From Streptomyces sp. MJM8645 (lineage in GTDB: Bacteria; Actinomycetota; Actinomycetes; Streptomycetales; Streptomycetaceae), in assembly GCF_001625365.1 (NCBI RefSeq), contig NZ_LJJF01000001.1, positions 806,001 to 870,000 on the forward strand: a stretch of 64,000 bases of DNA, written 5' to 3'. Position 1 is the stretch's first letter, and each line of letters begins with the position of its first letter. Positions 17,949 to 26,281 of this stretch are shown here, in pieces. Under the pieces are notes generated by a model. The model saw nothing but the letters and a program-made list of their open reading frames with translations. It had not been told where the DNA came from and did not search any database. The translations under genes were made by a program, and so were the position numbers.

Positions 17949-19202
17949 GTGAGCAGCATCTCCGACCCGCCCCGACCCGAACAGGCCGAGGACGTCCCGC
18001 CCCTGGCGCCGGCCCAGGCCTTCGACCGGTGGCGCTACGCGGGAGTGTTCCTCCTGCTGTTCCTGTTCGGCACGGAGACCTTCCTGGTGTCGCCGCTGCT
18101 GCCGACCATCGCGGACTCGGTGCACACCACCGAGGCGGCCGCCGCCTCCAGCGTCACCGCCTACGTGCTGGTGTACGCCGTCGCGGCGCCCTTCCTCGGG
18201 CTGCTGAGCGACCGGTTCGGCCGCCGCCGCACCCTGGTGGCGGGCACCCTGCTGTTCGTCGTGTCCAACGCGGCGGCCGCCCTCTCCACCGGGCTGACGC
18301 TGCTGGTCGTCTCCCGCGCGGTGGCCGGGCTGGCGGCGGCCGCGGCCGGGCCGGCGATCTGGGCGCACATCGCCGAGACCGCGCCGGAGGCGGTGCGCGG
18401 GCGGGCCCTCGGCCTGGGCATGGCGCTGTTCTCCTGCGGCCAGGTGATCGGCGTGCCGCTCGGCGGCTTCCTCGCCGGACTGGCCGGCTGGCGGTCGGCG
18501 TTCTGGGCGCTGACCATCGGCACCGCGGCGGCCGTGCCGCTGCTGCTGAGCCAGGTCCAGCGCCGCTCGGCGCAGGCGGCCGCGCCGCAGGTGGGGGCGG
18601 TCCGGGCGATCCTGGCGGGCTGGGCCGACCCGACGCTGCGGCGCGCCCTGCTGGTCAACACGGTGTTCAACACGGCCAACCTGGGCGCCTACACCTTCCT
18701 CGGCGCGGTGCTGGTGCAGCGCTTCGACCTGTCGGTGCAGGCCCTGGGTCTGGTGGGCGTGCTGGTCGGTGCGGGCAGCCTGGTCGGCTCGCTGCTGGGC
18801 GGCCGGCTCGGGGACCGGGCCAGGACCGCCGGACGCTCCGACCTGCCGATGCTGCCGCTGTGGGGCGTGCTGCTGGCGGCGGGCGTCGCGCTGGCGGCCA
18901 AGGGGCCCGGCCTGGTCCTCGCCCTGGCCGGCGTGGTGGTGTGGTTCCTCGCCTCCGGAGGCTTCGTGACGGACCAGCAGACGCTGGCCGGCACCATCGC
19001 CCCGGAGCTGCGCGCGACCTCCAGCGCGTGGCTGACCTCGACCATGTACGCGGGCACCGGCCTCGGCGCCTGGGCGATCGGCACCTTCGGCAACGTCACG
19101 GACGGCACCCTGCTGATCGGCACCGGGCTCGCGCTGGTGGCCGCCCTGGGCGCGCTGGCGGTCAGCCTCGGCCTGCGCCGGTCCGCCGCATCGGGCGCCT
19201 GA
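17949..19202 (+). CDS. MFS transporter, DHA1 (AraJ/chloramphenicol-resistance) type
   Basis: A protein of 417 aa. GTG 17949 is chosen because AAGGTGG lies 8 bases upstream and it begins the hydrophilic N-terminus just before TM1. It has twelve predicted helices with motif A GLLSDRFGRRRTLV (about 85) and RGRALGLGMALFSCGQVIGVPLGG. This class exports drugs, sugars or small metabolites by proton antiport. The iron box upstream raises the possibility of siderophore export, but that site is nearer the other gene. Confidence 0.85.
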   Translation: MSSISDPPRPEQAEDVPPLAPAQAFDRWRYAGVFLLLFLFGTETFLVSPLLPTIADSVHTTEAAAASSVTAYVLVYAVAAPFLGLLSDRFGRRRTLVAGTLLFVVSNAAAALSTGLTLLVVSRAVAGLAAAAAGPAIWAHIAETAPEAVRGRALGLGMALFSCGQVIGVPLGGFLAGLAGWRSAFWALTIGTAAAVPLLLSQVQRRSAQAAAPQVGAVRAILAGWADPTLRRALLVNTVFNTANLGAYTFLGAVLVQRFDLSVQALGLVGVLVGAGSLVGSLLGGRLGDRARTAGRSDLPMLPLWGVLLAAGVALAAKGPGLVLALAGVVVWFLASGGFVTDQQTLAGTIAPELRATSSAWLTSTMYAGTGLGAWAIGTFGNVTDGTLLIGTGLALVAALGALAVSLGLRRSAASGA

Positions 19203-19232
19203 GGCCCCGCCGCATCGGGCACCTGAGGCCCC
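19185..19232 (+). repeat. 24-bp tandem duplication across the MFS stop codon
   Basis: Two adjacent 24-bp units differ at one base. The first includes the MFS stop codon (19200-19202), the second is entirely noncoding. It looks like a recent slippage event. Confidence 0.85.
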
Positions 19233-19268
19233 GCCGGAACGACCGGGATGCCCGGCAGGGCCGGCGGC

Positions 19269-20147
19269 TCAGCCGACCCGGCGCTCCCCCTCCACGCCGC
19301 CGACCGCGCGCAACGGATGATCGACGAGTTCGGTCATCCGCGCCCGGTCGGCGGCGCCGTGCGGGGTGAACAGCAGCACCGTCGCGGTCGGGTCGTCCAC
19401 CGGGTGGAAGGACGACAGCGTCAGCCGGACCGGTCCGAGCCCGGCCGGCTCGACGGTGACGGTGCGGACGGTCAGCTCCGCCACCGAGTGGCAGCCCCAC
19501 CAGTGCCGGAACTCGGGCGCGTCCTCGTCCAGGTGCCGGTAGACCTCGCCGGTGCGGGGGTCGGCCAGGGCGGGGCCGGCCTGCGCCCGGAACTGCTGGA
19601 AGACGTTCATCGCGAGCGGCTCCCAGTCGCGGAACACGGCCCGCACCCGGTGGTCGGCGGCCATCACCCACATCAGGTTGCGCCGGTCCGCGGGGACGAA
19701 CTCGGGCGAGCCCCAGAGCGCGACCCAGGCGGCGTTCCAGCCGAGCAGGTCGAAGTGGCGGTCGAGCAGGACGGCCGGGCTGGTGGGCCAGGAGTCCAGG
19801 ACCGGCCGGATGGCCTCGGCGAGCCGGTCGGCACCGTCCTCCGAGGCGGCGGCCGCCGTCGGCTCGTGGTAGCCGGCCAGGCGCATGGCGTGCCGCAGCC
19901 CGGCCGCGTCCAGCCGCAGCACCCGGGCGATCGCCTCCAGCACCTGCCGGGAGGCGGTGACCCGCCCCTGCTCGACCCAGGTGTACCAGGCCAGGCCGAC
20001 GCCGGAGAGGGAGGCGACCTCCTCGCGGCGCAGACCGGGGGTGCGGCGCCGGGTGGTGGCGGTGAGGCCGACGTCGGAGGGCTTGAGGAGCTCGCGATGG
20101 GCGCGCAGGAAGGCGCCGAGTTCCCTGCCTGCGGGGGGAGTTGACAC
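19269..20147 (-). CDS. XRE-family regulator with MmyB-like ligand-binding domain
   Basis: A protein of 292 aa from GTG 20147 behind CGAGGAG. The N-terminal helix-turn-helix (about 10-75) contains RRTPGLRREEVASLSGVGLAWYTWVEQGR, the classic motif of this Streptomyces family. The C-terminal domain (about 110-270) has the MmyB fold, in which fatty-acid-like ligands bind. Members usually control a neighbouring dehydrogenase or exporter gene; here the convergent MFS gene or the downstream biosynthetic island are candidates. Confidence 0.88.
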   Translation of the reverse strand: MSTPPAGRELGAFLRAHRELLKPSDVGLTATTRRRTPGLRREEVASLSGVGLAWYTWVEQGRVTASRQVLEAIARVLRLDAAGLRHAMRLAGYHEPTAAAASEDGADRLAEAIRPVLDSWPTSPAVLLDRHFDLLGWNAAWVALWGSPEFVPADRRNLMWVMAADHRVRAVFRDWEPLAMNVFQQFRAQAGPALADPRTGEVYRHLDEDAPEFRHWWGCHSVAELTVRTVTVEPAGLGPVRLTLSSFHPVDDPTATVLLFTPHGAADRARMTELVDHPLRAVGGVEGERRVG

Positions 20148-20214
20148 GGTTGGCTCCTCGGCCCTGGTCGGTGCCGTCGAATGCGGGGGTGTGGGCTGCC
20201 ACCAGCGTAGACGC

Positions 20215-20249
20215 AGCCCGCCGCCCACCCCAGGGGTGAGCGGCGGGCT
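20215..20249 (-). terminator. Terminator of the 20-26 kb biosynthetic operon
   Basis: A 10-bp outer stem (20215-20224 with 20240-20249) extended by an inner CACCCC/GGGGTG stem, located just after the methyltransferase stop codon. Confidence 0.75.
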
Positions 20250-20259
20250 ACACATGTTG

Positions 20260-21102
20260 TTAACGAGACGTCAGCTGCCACAGCCGGACGGGCATGTGGC
20301 TGACGTGGCCGCGCTCCTGCTGCCGGCGCCAGGCGCTCTCGCCGACCGCGCGGAAGAAGGCGGGCCGCTGCTGCGCCGGCACCGCGCGGCTGTAGTAGTC
20401 CCCGAAGGTGGCGGCGTGGAAGTGCTCGTACTGGGCGGCGCCGTCGACGGTGACCACGGCGTCGCGCTCCAGGTGGCCGGCCACCGCGAGGTGCGGGCCC
20501 ACCACCGCCGCGAGTTCGTCGACGGTCCTGGTCCGGGTCGCGATCGGCAGCACCCCGGCGCGTTCCAGGACGCCGGGCACCTCGTCGTACGGGGTGCCGA
20601 GGGCGACCAGGGCGTCGCGGACCAGCTCGTCCTCACCGCCGAGGCCGCGCTCGTCCCGGGCCGGGTGGTAGGTGGTGAGCAGGAAGCGGCCGCCGGGGGT
20701 GAGGTGGGCGCCGGCCCAGGCGAAGATCCGCTCCTCGTCCGGGTACAGCCAGTGCAGCACCGAGGTCTGGGTGATCAGGTCGGCCCGGAACGGCAGCGGC
20801 TCGGGCACGGTGAGGTCGGCCCGGTGCAGGGCGACCCGCTCGCCGTAGGGCTGGAGCCGGGCGGCGGCCTCGGCGATGCGGTGCTCGGAGCGTTCCAGGC
20901 CGACGGCGCGCCGCAGGGAGGGGAAGCGCTCCAGGGCCTCCTGGAGCAGCTGGCCGATCCCGCTGCCGAGGTCGATCAGGGATTCGGGGGCTCCGGTGAC
21001 CTGGTCGAGCACCCAGTCACGGTCCTGGACCTGGCGCAGCCGGCTGGCGTCGGCGTACCCCGCGAGGGTGCGGGCCTGGATCTCGACGGCGGACGTGCTC
21101 AC
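20260..21102 (-). CDS. Class I SAM-dependent methyltransferase
   Basis: A protein of 280 aa from GTG 21102, overlapping the previous gene's stop (GTGA). Motif I LIDLGSGIGQLL (about 42-53), the acidic GLE loop, TQTSVLHWLYPDEE as motif IV and LTPGGRFLLTTYHP as post-motif III define a Rossmann methyltransferase. It resembles trans-aconitate or malonyl-ACP methyltransferase-like proteins. As last gene of a coupled set with a monooxygenase, flavin reductase and amidotransferase it is probably a tailoring methyltransferase. Substrate is unknown. Confidence 0.85.
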   Translation of the reverse strand: MSTSAVEIQARTLAGYADASRLRQVQDRDWVLDQVTGAPESLIDLGSGIGQLLQEALERFPSLRRAVGLERSEHRIAEAAARLQPYGERVALHRADLTVPEPLPFRADLITQTSVLHWLYPDEERIFAWAGAHLTPGGRFLLTTYHPARDERGLGGEDELVRDALVALGTPYDEVPGVLERAGVLPIATRTRTVDELAAVVGPHLAVAGHLERDAVVTVDGAAQYEHFHAATFGDYYSRAVPAQQRPAFFRAVGESAWRRQQERGHVSHMPVRLWQLTSR

Positions 21103-22691
21103 GGCTGGTTCTCCTCCACGGTGGACGGCTGCTCGGTGGACGGCTGTGCGGTGGACGGCTGGTCGGTAGCTGGCTGCTCCGCGGCGGACGGCTCCACGAC
21201 GGCGGGCTGCTCCGCGACACCCTGGTCGACCAGCTTCAGCAGCCGCTCGCGGGCGGCGCTCTGGTCGTAGCGCTTGAAGAGGTTGATCCGGTTGCGGGCC
21301 AGGTCGCCCCGGTGCACGTACTCGTAGAGGTCCTGGCGCTGGCCGAAGCCGTCGCCGGTCAGCTCCCAGGCGATCCGGAAGAGCCGGGCCTTGCGTTCGG
21401 CGTCGATGTCCCGGCCGCGCATGTAGCGGTCCAGGTGCGGGCGCAGCCGGGGGTTGGCGAGGTCGCCGGCGGTGGGCTGGATGAGCAGCCCGGAGGCGCC
21501 GATCTTGCGGACGATCTCGACCGCGCTGCCGGCCACCTCGGCCGACCAGACCCGGGAGGCCGCCGTGTCGCCGGGGGCGAACAGGCCGCCGTCGGTGAGG
21601 CCGCCGCGCGCCTCGGCGGCGTCGAGGAAGTACTCGGTCAGTTCGGCGTACCCGGCGAGACGGCCCAGGTCCTCCTGGATGTTGCGGAAGCCGTCCACGC
21701 CGATCGACTCGGCGACCAGGGTTGCGCTGGCCAGCAGGGTCCGCAGCCGCTCGCGGTAGCGGATGTGGCCGACGTAGGCGCTCCAGGCGTTGATCCGGCC
21801 GAGGCCGGTGCGCGCCAGGTTCGCGTCGCGCAGCAGGAAGACGCGGTCCCAGGGCACCAGGACGTCGTCGAAGAAGAGCATCGCGTCCTGCTCGTCGAAC
21901 CGCGCGCCGAGCGGGTGGGCGTGCCCCCAGGAGGCGCTGCCGAGCGGTTCGCGGGCGAGGGTGATCAGGCCGGGGGTGTTGAGCGGCAGGGCGAACCAGG
22001 TCACGAACTGCTCGCCCCGGCCCTCGGTGAACGACGCCGAGAGGTAGACCAGCACCTCGTGGGCGATCGGGGCGAGCGTGGTGAGCTGCTTGGCGCCGCG
22101 CACCACGATGCCCCGGTCGTTCTCCTCCACGACGCGCAGGGCGAGGTCCGGGTCGTCCAGCGGGTTGGCGGAGCGATCGATCTGCGGGTCGCCGAGGGCG
22201 TGCGAGAGGACCAGGTCGTTGCTCGCGCAATGCCGGTACCACGCCTCGGCGTTGGCGCCGAAGCGCGGGTCGGCGCCGGCCAGCCGGTGCCGGAAGTCGT
22301 AGACGCCGACCGCGATCGAGGCCATGAAGGCGGGTGAGCGGCCCTGCTGTCCGAGTGCCTCGGCGTGCCACAGCTCGGCGCTGCGGCGCTGGAGCCGCAG
22401 GTCCTCCAGGGTGCGCGGGGGCTGGTAGGCGCGGGCCAGCCGCAGGCCGCTGTCCGGGTCCTCCCAGGTGAGCAGGTCGCGGTGGGCCGGGTCGTGCTGG
22501 AGGTCGATCAGGCGGGCCAGTTCGTCCACGGCCGGGCGGAACGCGGGGTGCTCGGCGGGGTTCGCGATGCGCTTGCCGTCGAGGTAGAGCTCGCGGCCGT
22601 CGTCCAGTTCGGCCCGGTACCGGTCGCCGGTCAGCAGGCCGCGGGCGGTGGCGGGTGCGCCGCGGCCGGTGATGGTGCCCAGCAGTGTCAT
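21099..22691 (-). CDS. HpaB-type flavin-dependent monooxygenase
   Basis: A protein of 530 aa of the 4-hydroxyphenylacetate 3-monooxygenase large-component family (acyl-CoA-dehydrogenase fold). Recognisable parts are the N-terminal DDGRELYLDGKRI, LVLSHALGDPQIDRS, GIVVRGAKQLTTLAPIAHEVLV (substrate and flavin loop), ASWGHAHPLGARFDEQDA, and the WDRVFLL segment. It uses FADH2 from a partner reductase to ortho-hydroxylate phenols or, in secondary metabolism, to oxygenate nitrogen or other carbons. The reductase gene lies 27 bases upstream. The last about 40 residues are a QPST-rich repeat not found in typical HpaB. Confidence 0.88.
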   Translation of the reverse strand: MTLLGTITGRGAPATARGLLTGDRYRAELDDGRELYLDGKRIANPAEHPAFRPAVDELARLIDLQHDPAHRDLLTWEDPDSGLRLARAYQPPRTLEDLRLQRRSAELWHAEALGQQGRSPAFMASIAVGVYDFRHRLAGADPRFGANAEAWYRHCASNDLVLSHALGDPQIDRSANPLDDPDLALRVVEENDRGIVVRGAKQLTTLAPIAHEVLVYLSASFTEGRGEQFVTWFALPLNTPGLITLAREPLGSASWGHAHPLGARFDEQDAMLFFDDVLVPWDRVFLLRDANLARTGLGRINAWSAYVGHIRYRERLRTLLASATLVAESIGVDGFRNIQEDLGRLAGYAELTEYFLDAAEARGGLTDGGLFAPGDTAASRVWSAEVAGSAVEIVRKIGASGLLIQPTAGDLANPRLRPHLDRYMRGRDIDAERKARLFRIAWELTGDGFGQRQDLYEYVHRGDLARNRINLFKRYDQSAARERLLKLVDQGVAEQPAVVEPSAAEQPATDQPSTAQPSTEQPSTVEENQP

Positions 22692-22718
22692 GCGCCAACT
22701 CCGTTTGATGTCAAGGGT

Positions 22719-23249
22719 TCAAGGGTTCAAGGGTTTCGGGTCGATCACGCGGTACCGGCCGTCGTGGTAGAGCAGCGGGTCGCCGTCGCCGCGGTCCGCG
22801 GCGGCGACCCGGCCGACCAGGATGGTGTGGTCGCCGCCGGGCAGGGTGCCGTGCAGCCGGCAGTCGAACCAGGCCAGGGCGTCGTCGACGAGCGGGGCAC
22901 CGGTGACGGCCGTGCGCATCGGCACCGCGGTGAAGCCGCCGAGCGCGCGCCCGGCCCCGGGGGTGGCGAAGCGCCGGGCCACCGCCGACTGGCCGTCCGT
23001 CAGGACCGAGAGGCCGAACCGTCCGGCGGCGCGGGCCGCGGCCACGAGCGGGCTGTGGCGGCTGACCGCGACGGTGACCAGCAGCGGGTCGAGGGAGAGG
23101 GTGCTGAAGGAGGAGACCGTCTTGGCGAAGACCTCCTCGTCCGCGCGGGTGGTGACCACCGCGACCCCGGTGGTCCAGCCGCGGGAGGCGGCCCGGAAGG
23201 CCTCCTCGGTGGCCTTCGCCGTGGTCACGGCCGCCGCGGGGCCGCTCAT
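22719..23249 (-). CDS. Flavin reductase (HpaC-like)
   Basis: A protein of 176 aa with the flavin-reductase-like split barrel: WTTGVAVVTTRA near the N-terminus, KTVSSFSTLSLDPLLVTVAV in the flavin-binding part, and GGDHTILVGRV near the C-terminus. It starts inside the stop of the amidotransferase gene (ATGA overlap) and precedes the HpaB-type gene, so it is almost certainly its dedicated reduced-flavin supplier. It is a paralogue, not a copy, of the reductase at 3830-4405. Confidence 0.88.
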   Translation of the reverse strand: MSGPAAAVTTAKATEEAFRAASRGWTTGVAVVTTRADEEVFAKTVSSFSTLSLDPLLVTVAVSRHSPLVAAARAAGRFGLSVLTDGQSAVARRFATPGAGRALGGFTAVPMRTAVTGAPLVDDALAWFDCRLHGTLPGGDHTILVGRVAAADRGDGDPLLYHDGRYRVIDPKPLNP

Positions 23250-25081
23250 CGCAGCCCCACCCGGTAGGCGCGCAGCCACTCGTCGACCTGGACCAGGTGG
23301 TCGAGGCCGCCCACCGGGTTCGGCGCGGTGCGCGGGCTGGGCAGCGGGCGGCCCTCGGCGAGCAGCCGGCGGACCAGCTCGCGGTCCACCAGCTCGAAGA
23401 CCGGCGCGTTCGGGTCGGCCAGCAGCTCGTGCGCCCGGGCGGTGAGCACCTCGGTGTAGCGGACGGCCGGGGTGGAGGGGTAGCCGCTCTTGGGCCGGTC
23501 GGCGACCTGCGGCGGGAGGAGGTCCCGGACGGCGTCCCGGAACAGGCCCTTGGCCCGCCCGTCCGGCGCCTTGAGCGCCCACGGGACGTTCCACAGGTAC
23601 TCCACCAGGCGGTGGTCGCAGAACGGCACCCGCACCTCCAGGCCGACCGACATCGACACCCGGTCCACCCGGTCCAGCAGCGGGGGGAGCCAGCGGGTGA
23701 GCGCGAGGTGGAAGACCTCGCGGATCCGCGCGTCGGCGGCCGACTCGCCGGGCAGGCGCGACACCTCGCCGAGCGAGCGGTGGTAGGCGGCGGTGGTGTA
23801 CTCCTCGGGGCGCACCTCGGCCCGGACGTCCGGGCGCAGCAGGTCCGCCGGCGTGGCCTTGCCGTGCAGCCACGGGAAGGTCGGCGCGGCGACGGCCTGC
23901 GCGTCGTGGAAGTACGGGTAGCCGCCGAAGATCTCGTCCGCGGCCTCGCCGGAGAGCGCGACCGTGGAGCGCCGCCGCACCTCGCGGAAGAGCAGGTGCA
24001 GCGAGGCGTCCATCTCGCCCCAGCCGGGCCGGTCCCGGGCGCGCAGGACGGCGTCGCGGGCGTCCAGCAGGTCGTCGTCGGGCACCAGGACGGTGGTGTG
24101 CAGGGTGCCGATGTGCTCGGCGGCGGCCTGCACGTACGGGGCGTCGAGGGTGGTCCGCCAGGCGTCCGGGGTGCGGTCGGTGCTGCCGGGGAAGTCCACC
24201 GAGAAGCTGGCGATCTTCCCGTGGCCGGCCCGCTCGCGGGCGGCCGCGGCCAGCGCGGTGACGGCGCTGGAGTCGACGCCGCCGGAGAGCAGGGTGCACA
24301 GCGGCACGTCGCTGATCAGCTGCCGCTCGACGGCGTCGGCGAGCAGGTCCCGGACGGTGCCGCGGGTGGTCGCGGCGTCGTCCCGGTGCTCGGCCGACTC
24401 CAGCCGCCAGTAGCGGAGTTCGCGGGTGGCGCCGCGGCCGACGACCACCAGGTGGCCGGGCCGGACTTCGTGCAGCCCGCGGAACAGGCCGTGGCCGGCG
24501 CTCGGCGCGGCGGGCAGCGCGAACAGCTCGGCGATGCCCTCGGTGTCCAGTTCGGCGCGGAACAGCGGGTTCGCGAGCACCGCCTTGGGCTCGGAGCCGA
24601 ACAGCACCCCGGTGGCGTGGGCGTGCCAGTACAGCGGCTTGATGCCGAGGTGGTCGCGGACCAGCAGCAGTTCCTCGCGCGCGGCGTCCCACAGGGCGTA
24701 GGCGAAGATGCCGTTGAACCTGGTCGGCGCGTCCTTGCCCCACTGGAGGTGGGCCCGCAGGACCACCTCGGTGTCGGAGCGGGTCCGGAAGACGTGCCCG
24801 AGGGCCTCCAGTTGCGCGCGCAGCTCGCGGTGGTTGTAGAGCTCCCCGTTGTAGCAGAGGACGGCGCCGGCGTCGGGCCCCGGGCGGTCGGCGAGCGGCT
24901 GGGCCCCGCCGTCCAGGTCGATCACGGACAGCCGGCGGTGGCCGAACGCGGCGTGCCGGGAGAGCCAGACGCCGTCCGCGTCCGGGCCGCGGCAGGCCAG
25001 GGTGGCGGTCATCTCCCGGACCGTCCGCGCCTGGTGGCGCAGGTCGGTGTCCCAGTCGATCCAGCCGGTGACACCGCACAT
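23246..25081 (-). CDS. Asparagine-synthetase-like glutamine amidotransferase
   Basis: A protein of 611 aa beginning Met-Cys-Gly-Val, so the class II amidotransferase nucleophile Cys is intact. The N-terminal domain has CRGPDADG and NHRELRAQL; the synthetase domain has SGGVDSSAV (about 260) and SGEAADEIFGGY. It resembles the OxyD-type protein at 6729-8558 throughout, including LEVRVPFCDHRLVEY. Ordinary asparagine synthetase is possible, but its tight coupling to a reductase, a monooxygenase and a methyltransferase gene points to amide formation in a dedicated pathway. It starts one base after the upstream gene's stop codon. Confidence 0.87.
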   Translation of the reverse strand: MCGVTGWIDWDTDLRHQARTVREMTATLACRGPDADGVWLSRHAAFGHRRLSVIDLDGGAQPLADRPGPDAGAVLCYNGELYNHRELRAQLEALGHVFRTRSDTEVVLRAHLQWGKDAPTRFNGIFAYALWDAAREELLLVRDHLGIKPLYWHAHATGVLFGSEPKAVLANPLFRAELDTEGIAELFALPAAPSAGHGLFRGLHEVRPGHLVVVGRGATRELRYWRLESAEHRDDAATTRGTVRDLLADAVERQLISDVPLCTLLSGGVDSSAVTALAAAARERAGHGKIASFSVDFPGSTDRTPDAWRTTLDAPYVQAAAEHIGTLHTTVLVPDDDLLDARDAVLRARDRPGWGEMDASLHLLFREVRRRSTVALSGEAADEIFGGYPYFHDAQAVAAPTFPWLHGKATPADLLRPDVRAEVRPEEYTTAAYHRSLGEVSRLPGESAADARIREVFHLALTRWLPPLLDRVDRVSMSVGLEVRVPFCDHRLVEYLWNVPWALKAPDGRAKGLFRDAVRDLLPPQVADRPKSGYPSTPAVRYTEVLTARAHELLADPNAPVFELVDRELVRRLLAEGRPLPSPRTAPNPVGGLDHLVQVDEWLRAYRVGLR

Positions 25082-25082
25082 C

Positions 25083-25871
25083 TCAGGACTCCCCCGGTTC
25101 GTCGTTGGCGGCGGGCCCGGCTGCGGCGCTCGACTCCCAGCGGCAGCCGTGGCCGGTCGGGCCGTTGGTCAGGCGGTGCGCGGGCCGGTAGCCCTTGGCG
25201 CGGATGTTGGCGGACAGCGCCTCGGTGCAGTAGGTGCAGGGCGAGGCGAGGGTCAGCTGGACGCCCGAGCGGCGGGCCTTCTCCCGGTAGTCCCAGATCG
25301 CACAGTGCGTGATGGTGAGCGCCGCGTGCTCGGCGCCGGGCGGCTCCTCGTCGTCGAACTCGTACTCCGAGCCGTACAGTTCGGCCTGCCGGGCGATCCG
25401 GTGGATCGGGTCGGCGGCGCCCCGGCCGTGGTCGGGTTCGACCTCGCGGTGCACCTCGGCATTGGACCGCGCCCAGTCCCCCAGCCCCTCCTCGCCGTAG
25501 CGGCGCACGAGGAAACGTTCCATCAGCGCCTGGTCGCGGAAGAACACCCGCTGCCACTCCGGGGCCGGGGCGTCCGGCGCGGGGAGGTCGGCGAAGAGCT
25601 CGGACTGCAGCACGAACCAGTCGGTCAGGTGCAGCCCGTTCCCGCGCGACACCAGGTACCGCGTCAGGCCCGCCTCTGCCTCGTGCAGCCGCTGGCGCCA
25701 GAGCGCGGATCGCTCGGCGTCCGACATCGCGCGGTACGGGGACCTCGGCTGCTCCGCGCCGGGGCTCCGGTGGCTCGCGGCGGCCAGCACCGCCGTGCGC
25801 GGGCCGGCGTCGGCACCCGCCGCACCGGTGGAACCGGTCGGACCGCCGGTCCTGTCGGACACACCCCCCAT
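25083..25871 (-). CDS. Hypothetical protein, possibly ATC-hydrolase-like
   Basis: A protein of 262 aa; the ATG at 25871 is chosen for the AAGGGAGA seven bases upstream. The first 50 residues are low-complexity Gly/Ala/Pro. The C-terminal 80 residues contain THCAIWDYREKARRSG, then CTYCTEAL and GHGCRWE. That spacing of cysteines with a terminal CxW/F resembles the L-2-amino-thiazoline-4-carboxylate hydrolase family, but the match is by eye and weak. It is the first gene of the coupled set with the amidotransferase, reductase and monooxygenase, so it is probably part of the same pathway. Confidence 0.6.
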   Translation of the reverse strand: MGGVSDRTGGPTGSTGAAGADAGPRTAVLAAASHRSPGAEQPRSPYRAMSDAERSALWRQRLHEAEAGLTRYLVSRGNGLHLTDWFVLQSELFADLPAPDAPAPEWQRVFFRDQALMERFLVRRYGEEGLGDWARSNAEVHREVEPDHGRGAADPIHRIARQAELYGSEYEFDDEEPPGAEHAALTITHCAIWDYREKARRSGVQLTLASPCTYCTEALSANIRAKGYRPAHRLTNGPTGHGCRWESSAAAGPAANDEPGES

Positions 25872-26046
25872 CGGGCCATCTCCCTTCGGCTGGACGATCC
25901 TTCGGACCGTCGTGTGGTGGTCGTTTCCCGCCACGCTACGGAGCGGGCCAGGCGCCCCGGTAGCCCCGAACGGCGCCGCTCAGGGCGCCGATCGTCGCCT
26001 CGCGCATGCTCCGAAGGTCACCTGCGGGAGGCGGCCGGAACACGAC

Positions 26047-26083
26047 GGAGGGCGGGCCCCGCGTGCTGCGGGGCCCGCCCTCC
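26047..26083. terminator. Perfect 16-bp hairpin terminator
   Basis: Arms 26047-26062 and 26068-26083 are perfectly complementary with a 5-base loop. It stands between the LuxR gene and the biosynthetic operon and separates them as transcription units on the minus strand. Confidence 0.8.
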
Positions 26084-26116
26084 GGAGGGTGGTGACGAAG
26101 ATGTGCTGGGACGAAC

Positions 26117-26281
26117 AGGGCGGGTCTGACAATTCGCGTCGGATCAGCGCGCGGCGTTGGGCGCCCGGCTGGGCGTGCCGGCGAAGCGTCCTCGTACTGG
26201 GCCGTACTTGGACGTTTCGCCGGTGCGTCCAGCCGGGATGCCCGGCGTCGCGCGCCCGGCGGGAATTGTCAGACCCGCCCT
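26117..26281. repeat. Long imperfect inverted repeat (about 165 bp)
   Basis: The ends AGGGCGGGTCTGACAATTC (26117-26135) and its exact complement (26263-26281) are perfect over 19 bases. Inward the arms stay largely complementary over roughly 80 bases to a centre near 26200. The right end covers the LuxR stop codon. It could be a MITE-like element, an enlarged terminator or a structured RNA. The rest of the gap 25872-26279 holds only the 26047-26083 hairpin. Confidence 0.75.

Noticed and set aside
26117..26281. Insertion sequence at the long inverted repeat
   Set aside because: Too short for a transposase gene, and no clear target-site duplication could be identified by eye.
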